Source: Sclerodactyla briareus
Lineage: Eukaryota > Echinodermata > Holothuroidea > Dendrochirotida > Sclerodactylidae
Assembly: GCA_026419785.1 (NCBI GenBank)
Contig: JAODTK010005542.1
Span: 1-64,000, forward strand
Length of the DNA stretch: 64,000 bases
Reading direction: 5' to 3'
A program made the position numbers and the translations under genes. Position 1 is the stretch's first letter. Every line of letters starts with the position of its first letter. Below the pieces are notes generated by a model. The model did no database searches. It was not told the DNA's origin and was given only the letters and a program-made list of their open reading frames with translations. Shown one piece after another: positions 12,084 to 24,760 of this stretch.

Positions 12084-14889
12084 GGTCAGCAAGTACAAGT
12101 ATGGTTGGCCAGGTATTCATTGTGGTAGTGTAGATTCATGTGTGTAGCTGTGCTTCGATTAAAAAAAATAAGATTGATAGATCTAATTGTCTTTTGTGTG
12201 CATAATTATCATTTCGAGACTCAGTCTGCAGTCATGTAAGATGAATTGATTGCATATTTCCATAACCATTCCCTAAGAGGTTCGATTTGTTCTTTTAAAT
12301 GGGATCTGGAAAAAATTCTACGAGCGCTAAGATATGTTCTTGTTTTCATTAAATGCACCAATTGTCATTAAAACATGAAACTGAAGGTTAGGACTCGTTC
12401 CTGGCATACTGTTTCAGAATTAGCGATTGTAATACAAGTTCCAGTTAGAATCGTTATAGGAGATGGAAGATGATTTTTGATTTGTTAATTATTTGACTTT
12501 CCCACAATGATCGACCATTTTCACCATCTGGATTATTTAAGCAAACAAACTTAAAACTAGAAAAATCAAATAGAATTTGTAAGGGAAAGGGAATAAAAAG
12601 CAAATAAAATAGATTGAAATTATTTGGAAATAATGAAACGCTGTTGTGAATGGAGTGAATCGCTCGAGCGTAGACGGCGGAAAGCCCGCAAGAGGAACAC
12701 CTCGGAAGTGACGAAAGTAACACACTGATATGCACCACTTCAGAGTGACATCCGAGAAATCCCGGTAAATGTCACACGGTAACTGTATGTGTTACTGTAG
12801 CACATTTCACTGGTTTGTTTTTTTTTTCTGAAGTAGATAGGCTGAATCAACGGATGTATCTGTATGTATTCTGACAAAGTAGGTCATAGAGCAACGCAAC
12901 TTTCGTCACAAGACAGTGCCAGGGCAAACCCCCGGAGTTGCATGATCTCACGGTAGCTATGTTTTTCTAAAATTAGGAAACTAGATCTATTAGTCATTCC
13001 AATGGCGAAATGATGTTCCAATATTATTGGCAATATCACTGCCGTAACGGAAAATCTTCCACACCTGTAATATTCTCATTGCGTTCCCTAGATATCGGTT
13101 CACAATGCTGGAGAGTCCTATTACACACGACACGCATACATACACACACCTGCATGACACGACGGCATGAGTACTTTGCCGCCGACTAGGAATAAAACAG
13201 ATTAGAGACCTCCACTGCTCCCACGTACCCCCCTTTCTGAACCATCTATACGTTCACACTTTTTTGATCTCATCTAAGATTGTTGGTCTGTAGCTCTAAT
13301 TGGTGTTCGCAATTTGGTTTCCAATACAGAAGGAAACTTGAGTCTGAATGATAGATTTGATTAATACTGTTTTGTTAGAGGTTCATAATCTACTCCCCTA
13401 CACTACTCCTTCAATCGGCTTCGTTATACTTTCGAATTCAGGAGAACACTTCAATTGACTCCAGGTACCATGATACAGAAAGGAGATTAGTGGCACGAGC
13501 AGGACGACGCGCCACGCAGCTCCGAAACTGACCAGGAAGTTTCTCTATACACATCGTGCTGAATGCCATGAGGAACTTGATATTCCGTAGGCTACTAGGA
13601 ATATTGCTAACACCGCATCACCTGAAATAAGACGGGAAGCCAAGATTCGATCCACAGTGGTCTTTTTGAGAGTGTAACCTGACTGTTCAGAATGAAGTGT
13701 AAGCAGCTGATGACGGACTCTGTCAATATGATCCTAGCCAAGCTGTCAGCATTGGAAGGAGTCAACGCCCCGTATAGTCTCCGAGTTTAAACCCATCCGT
13801 CTCCATATAGGAGAATACGTCCCCATATGCATTTTTCAGTACATCGAGATGACACCAGAGCTCTAGACAGAGCACAGGGGCAGGTCGGCGCCTGGCGGGA
13901 GAGGGGCCAAAAAAGGCATTTTTTATTTGATTTATTATATTATAGTACTCGATTTTCCCTTCTTTCCCGGTTCCCTCTAATTGTTGTAATATTTATGATA
14001 ATTTTCTGAACTTTTCGCAAAACCACCCCGTCACGAAACGTTTTGGTGTATCGCTAATAATATAAAAACATGTCAGCCAGCAATACTGCCTAAATACACT
14101 AGAATGTCTCGGCATGAATTCGGAGAGAAACTTAGTGATCATGTGCCATGTGTGTAGTGTGCTATGGTGTCCCGGTTTGGGATGTATGTAAGTTAGTCAT
14201 CCTTTTCCCCTTAGCAGGATTTCTCAGAAATTCTGTATTTAGTATGAAGGTGAGCGTGGTCAGGTGAAACAGGAATTGATTGGATTCCGGGCAGGAAAGT
14301 CACTAATCAAGCAAGATATTTAACCTTTGATGTATTTTATTGTTCAATGACGAACCGTAGGCCGATATGGTTATGTTGGTTTAGCGAACAGGTACAGAAT
14401 ATTGGAACTGATTAGTAGGATTTTCAGGGCTGAATATGTTTGTTCAGTAATCTAGTTGGTATAATTTGCAAAACACTCACGCTCGTCGTATTCCCACGAA
14501 ACTTGATGGGTTTGTAGTCTTTCCATTGGCTCGAGTAATATGAAATGAGGTTGAGGTTTCTTTGAAGTTCATTTAATGTGTCTAAATTGTTAACTTCAAA
14601 CGAAGGTATTGAGTGGTCCAACTCTGGTCCTGATATATCTAAAGATAGAGCAGGTGTCACTGGGCATAAATATTTTTTATTGCATAACATTGTGTGATTG
14701 GTTTATGTAGACAAGACTCGTTAGACACGGCAACATCCAGTCCACAAGGATGTGAGGTTACTGGGTGTAGGGCTGTTCATATGTGTAAAACAATAGGACT
14801 GGCAAACCATTATTAATTATAATAATATTATTAATAATGAAATCATTTAAGATGCTATACACAAATATTATAGTATTTTTAAAGAACAA
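12084..14889. other. Gene-poor stretch
   Basis: No recognised gene. Isolated minus-strand frames around 12,454-12,738 and 14,424-14,690 and a plus frame at 13,827-14,009 have no domain or splice support. Confidence 0.45.
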
Positions 14890-15260
14890 GGAGCTAGGTA
14901 GAGAACAGATGACGTTTCAGCAGTTGCTTTGAACCTACTCATGGTCTGTGACCGGCTTTGATTCCCACTGTGGGAAATGTATTCAAAGACAACTTTTACT
15001 GGGTTGGCAGGCGATGGGGGTCAAGCGAAAATCTTAGCGCGCGGACGGGGTTATATTTAGGTAGAGAAGCAGACAGGTATTTAGGAGCAAGACCATGTTG
15101 GCATTTATACACGAACAAAAATGAATTGGAGATGACGCGATTTGGAACAGGCGGCCAGTGCAGATCATGCAGCAAGCCGGTTTTTTGAACTTAAGTTCTG
15201 ACGACCAGCACTGCAAACAGTTCCAGCAGCCCCTTCCTGCAGTCACGGTAGGCGAACCAA
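14890..15260 (+). pseudogene. Duplicated membrane-protein fragment, copy I, upstream exon
   Basis: This block is repeated at about 50,320-50,652. Shared landmarks are GATGGGGGTCAAGCGAA, AGCGCGCGGACGG and GGCGGCCAGTxCAGATCATG. In one frame both copies read TGGQ[CF]RSCSKPV, a pair of closely spaced cysteines. In copy II the block ends at a good 5' splice site (AG|GTAAGC); here the same point reads AG|GCGAAC (after 15,251), so the donor is lost, a GC donor, or misread. Frame shifts interrupt it. The family is not recognised; a small Cys-rich ectodomain exon is the simplest reading. Confidence 0.35.
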
Positions 15261-15403
15261 TTTTAGATGACAGTAATGAGAAGACCATTGCAATAACAAA
15301 GAAGTGAAGTGAATGAAGCACGAGCGGCGTGGTGGTGAGAAGTGATAGCATCAATGTACTGACGGATGCGCCATAATTTCTTATATGATGATTTATATTC
15401 TAG

Positions 15404-15678
15404 CGGAGATGACCTATGTAATTATTAACGTCCTAATAGAGTTGACAACTCCGAGGTTCCTAATGAAATTTCAACAGATACTTCTATGGTGGCTTTTGGC
15501 TTTTTTATTCTGCTGCTATTGTTTGCTAACAATTAGTAGCTCTATTTCGGCCTCTAATATCAGGATTGTTCGAAACCAACCGAATATCCCAATAGAAACA
15601 ACCATTAAACGCGAAACAGGTGGGAAGAGCGGTTCGAGAACCCACTTTTTTTCTGAATTCCTGCCTATTATATCATAA
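15404..15678 (+). pseudogene. Duplicated membrane-protein fragment, copy I, transmembrane exon
   Basis: A 3' splice site (TTATATGATGATTTATATTCTAG) ends at 15,403 and is conserved in copy II. The frame stays open to TAA at 15,676-15,678. It encodes a short juxtamembrane part, a hydrophobic run (ILLWWLLAFLFCCYCLL) and a basic, Ser/Arg-rich tail (e.g. NIRIVRNQPNIPIETTIK, ending SRTHFFSEFLPIIS). The aligned exon in copy II has NVPIELKDHSEFLSESNATS before its hydrophobic run. Both fit a single-pass membrane protein, but the two copies are out of register in places because of indels. The tail has no tyrosine motif. Family not recognised. Confidence 0.4.
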
Positions 15679-17369
15679 TCAATAACCAAAACCTATATAG
15701 GACATGGAAGTGATAGTGTGAAAGCAGCAAAGATAGTTGAATGGGGATAGAAGCCGCCTCCCCAACTATGAACACAGGGTTTCATCATAAACCTGGGAAT
15801 AAGGGTCCGGAATTTGCGCACAAGGAAGATCGACCTGGTAATGAAGCATGAACTTCCGGCTCGATCAACCGTTGCTCTTCACATTCAGAATGGGCTGTCA
15901 ATTTTTCTTTACTCAAATGTGCCACATCTGGCAAAGATCGAGAGAAGAGAAGATGGGCCTACAAAAATTAGTGTTTCAGCCGTTTGCATCCTAATGCATC
16001 CGCAATTCCCTGGACGGGGAACATGTTTAGTGCCTACGCAGAGGAGGACTCTACACTTCTCTTTTCCGCCTTGAAAAACATCATGGCCGGGAACAATAAG
16101 TTAAAGTTGCACATGATGAAACGATTTTTCCTGGCGAATATGTCAGCTAGCTTTAGACCACCCAATATTACAGCCGAATATCTTGTTTTCTTGACTTCGA
16201 TGATATATATCTTGTTGTCAGAGCGCTCCCGGATTGGACTAGGGTTAACTGTTTACTTTATCGCCGCGGATTTTTTTAAATTTCCGAATCCCGTTGGAGG
16301 GTGACGAAAACATGGCAACATATATGGAGCAACTGTGATACACCGTGTACTAACGAGGCCAAAGACGTAAGATTCTGTGGGATGTGAGACCCACTGCGAC
16401 CCGCGCGGGTTCCGTGACGGAAGTTACTACTGTTAGATTAGTGGCGTCATCCTCAGTTCATCCCCCAGTGACTGCAGTGACAAATTCGTGACAGTTGAAA
16501 AAGATTCATCATATTATTACTCTTTATAATTGGAATAACACTGACCGAAGATCGTTTAGTATAACGCGCATTACAAATGGGAAAGAGGTGTGTACAATAA
16601 CGTTCTCAAAATAATGATGGCATCACAGCTACTGCAATATGGGGACAATTGATCCAACCGTAACATACACAGTGCATGCGGTTCATGCAGAAGTTAGCTG
16701 AAGAGTGAATTGATATTGCGAAATTACGGTTTTGTACCAAACTCAAAAAGGGATTGTTTTAGAGTGCTTGTCTCGTGCAGATCACTTCTTCCATTCAAGG
16801 AGAAATTTGAATTTTATGATGGGAAAATTCTAAACAACTGAGGTCATGATCGATTTAATTTTACTTTCTAATACCATTCTATATGAAAGTAAGCAGGTTG
16901 TACGGGTGTTTCAAGGCAATTGATAACGAAAAAATGGCCCGTTTAGAAAAGACAAAACTGGGCAAGGATAGCTGTGCAACATTGCGTATGAAGAAGAAGT
17001 GAGCTGCCCACTGCCAAAACAAAGTTCAATAGTTTCATCATGCTCTCACAAAACGTACAAGTTGCATTTTGTCACTCTATTCATGCGAGGCCCAGAACGG
17101 AAGTTTGCTTTCTCGCATAGATATTGATGGATATTGAAAATTATTTCCATCGATATTAAAGCAAATCTGGCCGGTTTTCGACGATAATCACGGGCCTTTA
17201 TTCACGTATGCCAATGTCGTCGCCTGGATTCTCACGTTCATCTCATCTTTCCCACGGTGGTCAGAAACGGCAAAGTGGCAAAGTTAACCGCAGCATTATG
17301 CCTTGCTTTTGGTCAGATTTGTCCATTTCTCATGGCAAGCTATAAGCATGGGTTTGCCGACAACCCCTA
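15679..17369. other. Mostly unrecognised; partial duplicate at 16,270-16,500
   Basis: The stretch 16,270-16,500 (landmarks ACATGGCAACA, then AAGACGTAAGA, then CCCAGTGACTG) recurs at about 52,395-52,625 in the same order relative to the duplicated exons. This indicates a segmental duplication larger than the exons themselves. Two overlapping plus frames at 15,814-16,304 are open for 86 and 106 codons without a domain I can name. Confidence 0.4.
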
Positions 17370-17518
17370 ACCCGGACAATTCCCGACCGCGACAATTCCT
17401 GCCCACCCAACACTTGAACCGAACTTTAGACCCTAAACCAAAATTCTGACCATAAAACATTCCTTTTGGGGTGGAATTGTCCGGGTGGAAATTGTCCGGT
17501 GGGAATTGTCCGGTCACG
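17369..17518. repeat. Inverted array of GGAATTGTCC words
   Basis: At 17,369-17,403 the words GGACAATTCC and CGACAATTCC occur on the plus strand. At 17,471-17,517 their reverse complement occurs three times (GGAATTGTCC, GGAAATTGTCC, GGAATTGTCC). About 70 bp separate the two sets, so the segment could fold on itself. It may be the end of a small non-autonomous DNA transposon. Confidence 0.6.
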
Positions 17519-19825
17519 ATAAGCAAGTGGCCAAGCGTTTCGTCGCGGTAATCCACGGTGGGATCATGGGCGTATAAATGTTCACCAGCTGGTGCGTTAT
17601 GGCTGTACAGTATACGCTCAACTACAATCTGGGATAACGTTGCTGCCGTCCGCGAAAATATATCGAATCCAGGCACGGTAGAGGAGGTATTTGCGATCCT
17701 GAGCATGGAGAAACAATTTGTTCGTTATTCAAACGTGGAGCAGAGGGGAGAAGGAGAGCATTCTTGCTCGTGTCTTAGTCACCGTAACTGGCAGTCGTGA
17801 CTGCTCTATCTAGTCCCCATGTTTTGGGATTAGTTCAGTCGATATAACTCCGGGTTGCAAATCGAAAAGTTTGATGTCCGAAAAATGGTTCCATAGAACC
17901 GATTTCCGCTCTCTGAATGCGGCCCTCGGCAAGGTCTATTGTCTGTAATGCCCATCCTATTCAGACGATGAGTATAACATACGCCTACAATGACAACAAC
18001 ATCTTACTTCCTCTCCGGGATTTTCGGAGACCAGTTTTCCTGTGAATCAAGTAGATATGGCTTTGCACTGACAGCCAGTCAGTATAGAGGCGTTATGAAG
18101 ATACTGGATACTATAATAACAATGCAAGTCGGGAACGTCTTGTAGCTGCGGCAGCAACTTCCTCGTGGCGCATACACTGCCATTTTTTCGCCATTCCTAA
18201 CCCTGTTGTCAGTGAACAGTGGAAACACACTTCCCACAGAAATGATATCTCACATTGGGACACTCATAAGCTATGTTGAACACTCCACAAAGTTAAGTTA
18301 ACAATTAAACAGCATTTAGGTGGGCGGGGGGGGGAGGGACGCAAGCCCCCATTCTAGGTCATCACTAGGAATGGACCGAGATGGAAGTAAACCAATCCTT
18401 GGAGGCGGGTCTAGTAAACTAGGGCGAGCGCGATGCGATGAAAAACAAATCACCACCCCCTGGAAAATAGGTTTATTGTCAACTATTCTGCTGAAATGGA
18501 CCTTCGACAGATAAGGTAAACACTGCTAAGCAGAGGATGGAGTAATGTAAAACAACTTGTCTGGAGTAGGAGCGCTCAAAATAAAAGTGGGAAACTGGGG
18601 TTAATTAATTGGATTTAATAAAACTAATATTTAAAACACTATCGGCAAATAAATGTCGCCAAGGCTGCCAGTAGCAAGCTTCGATCAACCCACCAAGTCG
18701 CAAATGATCGCATGTATGGTTTAGAAGTTATGAAATGGACGTGACGAACGGAAGGCGACGAACGAAGAACGAACGAAAGAACAAACTAACGAACGAACTG
18801 ACGGAGAGACATGATGACTTGTAGAGGGGGGGGGGTTTGCTCTCCCGCAGCTAAAAATAATGAAGTAGTTGCTCTAGCGTAAATAGGAATGCGTTGGAAG
18901 ATTTTTCCAGGTATATGTATGTATAATGGTAAATATTAACATTATATTGGCTCGGCTATAATAGGAAGTGCTTCTGTGTAACCATTGGTTAAAAAAGTTT
19001 TCCACTAATTCGATACAACACTAGTTTTTCTCAGGATCCAATGCTTACAGTACAGAGACATTCATATACCTCCATATACGTATGACACTGATAACGTCTA
19101 GCAAGAACTAGGGTATTTACAGGGGTATTACAAGGGTATTTACATACATTGCCTGACGGGAGAAATGATACGAGTAAAATCCATTCGGATCGAACTACAC
19201 AGAATTAGTTCTTCCCCACAACTAGTGGACTGATACATGCAAAACGCTCACTTTGAAAAAAGAAAGATGGAAGGACACGACTTATTCGACAACGCTTCTT
19301 AAACCACCATTGCCTGATCAACAAGAAAATGTTCGTCAGAAAACGAAAGGAAACGAAATTGACCTAATAGCACACGAACACAGAAGAAGGATAGATCAAA
19401 GCTTGAGGCCGTAAAGGAATGTAGGGCTGATAGTTTTTATTAGTGCTGAGTTAATGCAACAGACCTTGGGGATGTGACTTCAATGCTTACCAAAACGTAA
19501 TGAGAAATCGTTTCAATTGAACGCTGCCGTTGGTTTTTTCACAGAGAGGGTTTTAGGGATGGGACCTGCCATCAATCGACGGTCTCTGGTGCAGGCCTCT
19601 ACACGACAGATAGAGAAGCCCCCCCCGCCCCAAGATCACTGATTGGGCTACTCATTCGCAGCCAAGAACTGAAGCCAGCAGATGATTGAGGCGATCACGC
19701 TAGCACAAGTTGTGGAGACCATAATGCCGGTATCCACCTTCCAATCGTCTTGAAAAACCCAACCACCCCAAGAGATGGTTTAACTACACTCTATACTGTA
19801 CTATTCTAGAAGCTAAATTGTGTAC
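17519..19825. other. Gene-poor stretch
   Basis: No recognised coding sequence. Contains a poly-G tract at about 18,324-18,336, an imperfect ACGA/GAAC tetranucleotide repeat at about 18,736-18,805 and another poly-G tract near 18,828. Confidence 0.5.
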
Positions 19826-20082
19826 CTATTGTTGATGCACTAGCCCCTCCCAGAGATCAAATGTTGATACATTCCAGACCTGGGACCAATCGGTACTCAT
19901 ATATAGGAGCAGACGAGGTACTATTTTGTAAAGTATGTGAGAAGAGTAAGTGCACCTGTAGTGGCAATTGGAGAAATATAGACAGAGAGGGCGGGGAACG
20001 TCGGAAAGAGTTGGACCAGCCAGTGGTGAAAGCTCAGGCTCCAATGGGATTCGAACCGCGGATTCTAGTGCATCAACAATAG
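19826..20082. repeat. 257-bp segment bounded by exact 18-bp inverted repeats, with a B-box
   Basis: CTATTGTTGATGCACTAG at 19,826-19,843 is exactly repeated in reverse complement at 20,065-20,082. On the minus strand the right copy leads directly into CCGCGGTTCGAATCCC, a polymerase III B-box match (plus coordinates 20,046-20,060). This could be a pair of inverted SINE heads or a small MITE. No clear target-site duplication was seen. Confidence 0.55.
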
Positions 20083-21639
20083 AAACTAGCATGTTCAAGT
20101 ATAGATGCAGATTTCACGCTGAAAGGTATCATTATCATGTTTCGAGGACCACCAATTGGCTCTGCCGCAATGGGCAGAGCGCTTGCAGTAGTAGATGCAT
20201 GAATGTGTTGTGGGGGGGGGGGGGTCGCGCCCTAACACATTTTTCATTGTACCTCCGTGCCCCACACAATACGTGGCATATGTGCCCGGAATCTTCCGTG
20301 ATTGGAGACTCTAAGTTCAACTTGTTTATGATCGTGTTTAGCTCCACCAGAGTCACTACGCGGGTTACAGCTTCGTGTTACATTCACGAGAAGTGTTGTT
20401 GGCCCTAACCATTGAGGGATTGTCCATCCCTGCATGAGTAATGTACACTCTACTAATTGTGAGTGTACGGCCCTCCCGAAACATGAAAATGCAGTTCCGC
20501 TCAATACTAGCCTGATCGGTGTAATGGTCATAGCATCGCTTTATCGAGTGAGTCAAAACGGGATACATACCCGTAGGTGTTAGGTAGGATGGTCAGGCAA
20601 AGCGGGTACAAGTGTAAGGTGAGAGGGCACAGCAGGTACAAAGGACCCCTTGTTGAATCACATCTGAGTGGGAAGGTTTTGAGCTATCATGACTGGGTTT
20701 AAACGCGGGCGGGGGGATCCTTATTGTAACGGGGACAGTCTAGTGTAGGTACGTCAATTTAATACTACCCGCGTCAACCAGTTCGATTAGGAAACCATGA
20801 AATTAAGCCGGTGCAGTGGCTTCCGTTGAGAGGTGCTGCAATTGAAAGAAGAGAATATACCTTATAGAAGAGTCAGTTTCCACATGAATGAAATTTGCAG
20901 TCTGCAAAGCCGTTATTGAAGTGGATACAATATAGGTAGCCCAATTCATACAACTAATATTGCGACAACATAAAGTAATTTATAAGGGGTATTCAGAAAT
21001 GATTGAATAATAAAAATAAACAAACTGATAAAAAAAATAATGTGAAACTTGTGTGTTTTGCGCATGATATTTGGAATTGTTCAAAATGGTACTCTTTGTC
21101 ATTACGATGCCTGGAGAACGTATAAGTGATCAACCGACGAAGATATCAGGATCGAGGATATTAAAAGGAATATTCTTGAATCTAGAATATTTGGATTTTT
21201 TATCCCCCAGAAACCAGCGGGAAGGAAGTCGTGAAAAATAAACACTTTTATTCTGCGAACAAAGAGTGGAGTGTAGTTCGTTATTAGATGTTGGTTGGGC
21301 CTACTCCATGTTGAGAGGAGACTACCAAGCCTTATATTTTGGGGTCCAAATTGGAATAAAACTTGACAGCACCTATAGTTTTCACTATGAGTGTACTTAT
21401 TTTCCCTAACTTTAAATCACTTATAAAAGCAGTAGTACCATGGCCTCATCAAAAGACAACCTGGAGGTCATAGTACGTACGCGTCAATCACAAGACAACC
21501 AAAAACACACAGTCCGGCACAATGTGCCAGGAATCTGATAGGTGACATGTTGGGAACCATAAAACGTATTTGGGTGTCGTATGCACTCGAAGGTTCCCAG
21601 AAACATGCAGGCGGATCACATTGCCCATCTGCCTATTTT

Positions 21640-21920
21640 ACCCGGAGCATACAGTACTGCTCATTCGCTCATTGTATTCAGAGCACCATGATCATTTTGT
21701 GTTTTTGAGCACGCTGATCCTTCGCTCATTTTATTTTCAGAGCACACTGCTCATTTTTGTTTTTGTTTTGAGCAGGCTGCTCTTCGTCATTGTTGTTTTC
21801 TTTAGTCGTGTCACACTGCGGCATTTGGTGTTGTGTTTAACACGCTGCTCCTTCCGCCTCATTTAATTTCCAGAGAATACATTCATTCATCTCATTCTGT
21901 TCTGAGCACACTGACTCCTG
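21640..21920 (+). repeat. GAGCA/TGCTC tandem subrepeats, left arm
   Basis: A word like GAGCACACTGCTCATT followed by a T-rich linker with TTTTG recurs about every 45-50 bp, for roughly six units. Each word is a small palindrome (GAGCA...TGCTC). The right arm carries the same array in reverse orientation. Confidence 0.75.
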
Positions 21921-22384
21921 CGCTAAAATTTTTATTCATAGCATTATTGCTGATTGCTAATTGACTCATTTGATTTTGAACGCACTCTCGTTTTATTCAG
22001 TCTAAAGTGACATATGCTCATCTCCGCAATTTCGGAACCGACACAATTTTCAAACGCTGTGGCGGGGGGGAATTGGGGGGAGGGAAAAGTCTTTAAAAAA
22101 TACCACCACACCATGGAATGTGGAACACAAAATTGATACATCAAACCCCCTCAGACAAATTGATGCATGGTTGGGAAAAACAATTATTAAGGTGCATGAC
22201 GCAATCGAACAGAACTTCATATTAAAAAAAAAAATATGTTACTGCGGAATAAAGTGTAGAGATCGGAAAGTTAATTGAAGGATTGTTGGTTCCGTCTACC
22301 TTAAAATACATGTTTAGTATCGTGTTTTCTGTGCAAAATCAACGTTCGACCTCGTTCCACGTCTCGGTATTGCGACGAATCTTT

Positions 22385-22612
22385 GTGTCAACTCGCGTAA
22401 AGACGACGCATCGTTGTGTGAACAACTCGCCACCATGGACGACGCATCATAACGCGTCGTGTCATTGCGTTATAGGTCTCAATTTGCCCACTTACTCTGA
22501 GTACGCTGCTCCATTTTCTAGGAGAACATTGACTGTTTCTCATTTACTAGGACGACGCATCGTCGTGTCATAAAAAGCAAGCGCATTCATCGTGTTCATA
22601 GACGCCGAATCG
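22385..22612 (+). repeat. GACGACGCATCGTCGTGTCA subrepeats, left arm
   Basis: Irregularly spaced copies of GACGACGCATCRT...CGTGTCAT, each partly self-complementary (GACGACGCATCGTCG), occur at about 22,400, 22,440, 22,550 and 22,590. The right arm has the reverse complement at 26,035-26,270. Confidence 0.7.
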
Positions 22613-23550
22613 ACGTCATTGTTCGTTTGCTAGGGGAAGTGACACTGCTCACTGCTCAATTTGTTTGAGATTTTGACTGAATAATCTGATAGTAGAAATA
22701 GACAAGGTGTCTTTTTCTGGAGTTCGTCTCTGCCGTAGTTATTCAGGAAATAGCGTATGTGTGTCAAAACGGGGAAGAGTCGGAGCTGCTGGGGTGTATG
22801 CTCGATTAAGTCTCGGCAGATCAGTCAATTAAGGCTGTCGTGCTTCAATATATATGACGAAATTCCATTAGTGAAATCACTGTCAGCCGTGGCAGTAACA
22901 ATTCCTATAAAAATCCCCACGCTAGCTATATTGCCTTGACGATAGGCTAATAACAAATTACCCACGATAATCATTCCAGCTAGAAAAAAAAAAAAAAAGC
23001 ATGGTGTCGCACAGACTCGGGGAATCCGTAAATTAGTCGTAGGCGGGTCGTGGGTGAGCACCGATGCGATGATATCGCTTGTTGGGGGTATTTGATGGTT
23101 TGTAGGATGTTTCTTCTTGTCGTTTTTCTCTCAAACCATGAGGCTTCGCAGCAGTTGCGCGCGTTTGTCGGCAGCCTGTGATGCACCAATGCGCAAAAAC
23201 GTATAAGGATAGTTGCAAGGGGGGATAAAGGTAAAGAGTACTTAATATATACTCGTATAGCTAACAACTCGGAAAAAGGACAGAGAAAATCACATTCTCC
23301 CCATACCATATTAATTTATCACTCAATTATCCACAATGTTAAAATCGATAGGCCCCAAGATAAAGTAAAAGATGGACTGGGGAAATGAAAACAGGAAAAG
23401 GATAATACTTGCGGACACATGCAACATCAATCACATATTGGAGGAATAATGAGTGACGACAGGAATTTCGGAAAGTACTAGTGGGTCTCTTCATCCAGTT
23501 TATATACGGAAGCTATTAAAACTATTCAAAGTCCGTTTTATATGGATTAG

Positions 23551-23960
23551 TCAATATGAGTGAAACATGCGTTTTCAGCGTATCGTCAGCTACCCTCAAT
23601 CATCAGTTATTTACAAGTCTGAATAAGTAAGTCATCATTTCGTCTGACATTAGTCCTTTTGCGCCTAACAATCCGGCGGAAGTCGCTTAGTGAAACTCGA
23701 TGGATTTCACTAAAGAGCTCCATAGTTCTCTTTCCGACTCATCCTTCGCTACTGGGGTCTTGCCTTACTGGACTGTATTCAGTATCAGTCTCCTCTGCAC
23801 CAGCTGACTCTCATAATCTGAACACTCTTCACTAACAGACGCAACGTACCATCCGATGCGTGTTTCATTATCTGATACATATTCATCACTCGATCGCCGA
23901 CCATTTGAATAGCAATTCTAGGTTCCTTCTCTTTCTCTAGGACTGAAGATCGCATCTACA
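23551..23960 (-). pseudogene. Acidic reading frame at the inner end of the left arm
   Basis: On the minus strand, reading outward from the spacer, one frame gives RRSSDEYVSDNETRIG then ASVSEECSDYES. After a one-base shift it continues as EETDTEYSPV and DPSSEG, then RRIVRRKRTNVRRND. The right arm encodes the same acidic protein (DYEASAG, EQSEEDPSSEEEADREDT). Acidic, Ser-rich N-termini followed by a basic patch are common in transposase ORFs, but no catalytic domain is visible. Translation is broken by frame shifts. It could be the remnant of the element's own gene or a captured host fragment. Confidence 0.35.
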
Positions 23961-24760
23961 TCTTACTCGACCGTTTCGGATGTTAGCAATAAAATCATCT
24001 TTAAACGGAGTGGTTGTTATTTCTCTGTGACCGAAAAAAAATTGTCATCCTTGCGCCCATGTACAGTTCTGATGTGATTTTTTCTGACGCCGAAGGTTTC
24101 TAATTTAAAAACGACCGAGAAAAGGTCTTTTCCCAAAGAAGTACAGGGAAAAGTTAATCATTGTCGGCCTGTACTATCGAATGAGGAGGTAATGGTCCAA
24201 GGATTGTAATATGTATGTTCTTGAAGTTACGCGGGAGTTTCTTCCGCTCTCGCAGGATGCACTGCAATGGGCCATGCAGTCTTCGAGTTTCTGGACCCAC
24301 ATGAAACAGTGCCATTCTCTGTCATACTTCTCATTAGTTTGTCCAAATCAGCTTACTCGTTGCAACGGCCTCTGCTGATATTAAATATCCAATATCCGTG
24401 TCCTAGGCGAGTCGAGGTGTACAAGCTCAGAAGATCATCTACTTTTTGGCGTCAGAGCGCTCACACACAAATTATCTGTTCCGGATTAAACTGAGGCTCT
24501 CGCAAATATTGCATCAATGTGTGAGGACCGCTGCAAATTTTGGTCAGCCTTTGAAGCAAAAGCCCACAGGAAGACGAGAAACATAAATTAAAACCCCTTA
24601 TGAGAATAATTTAAAAAAAATGTTCACAATAATGAATGCAAATGGCAAAAGTACAATTGCCGACCAACATGGTGGGTTATGTGGAGCGGTGACGTTTACG
24701 GAAAAAATCCCGTGTACTTCAAGACCAGACATATAAAAATACCTTGGATAGTACCCGTTC
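23858..24760. other. Spacer (loop) between the inverted arms
   Basis: About 0.9 kb with no counterpart elsewhere in the window. It has open frames of at most ~75 codons (24,267-24,494) and no recognised transposase motif. Homology between the arms fades over the last ~50 bp on each side, so the borders are approximate. The two acidic frames diverge from here, so if they are transcribed their promoters would lie in this spacer. Confidence 0.6.

Larger units (their letters stand above)
20190..23857 (+). repeat. Left arm of a giant inverted repeat (foldback-like element)
   Basis: Read in reverse complement, this arm matches 24,761-28,500 along its whole length, at an estimated 80-90% identity with many small indels. 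Landmarks in order from the outside: CCCACACAATAC region and the poly-G near 20,211; ACGCGGGCGGGGGGATCC (20,704); ATTAAGCCGGTGCAGTGG (20,804); CTGGAGAACGTATAAGTGAT (21,112); the GAGCA/TGCTC array; the GACGACGCATCG array; GAATCCGTAAATTAGTCG (23,021); CACTAAAGAGCTCCATAG (23,708). Tandem subrepeats inside very long terminal inverted repeats are characteristic of foldback-type DNA transposons. Confidence 0.85.

Noticed and set aside
15814-16304. Two overlapping plus frames of 86 and 106 codons
   Set aside because: Neither frame is conserved in the partly duplicated region at 52 kb, and no domain is visible.
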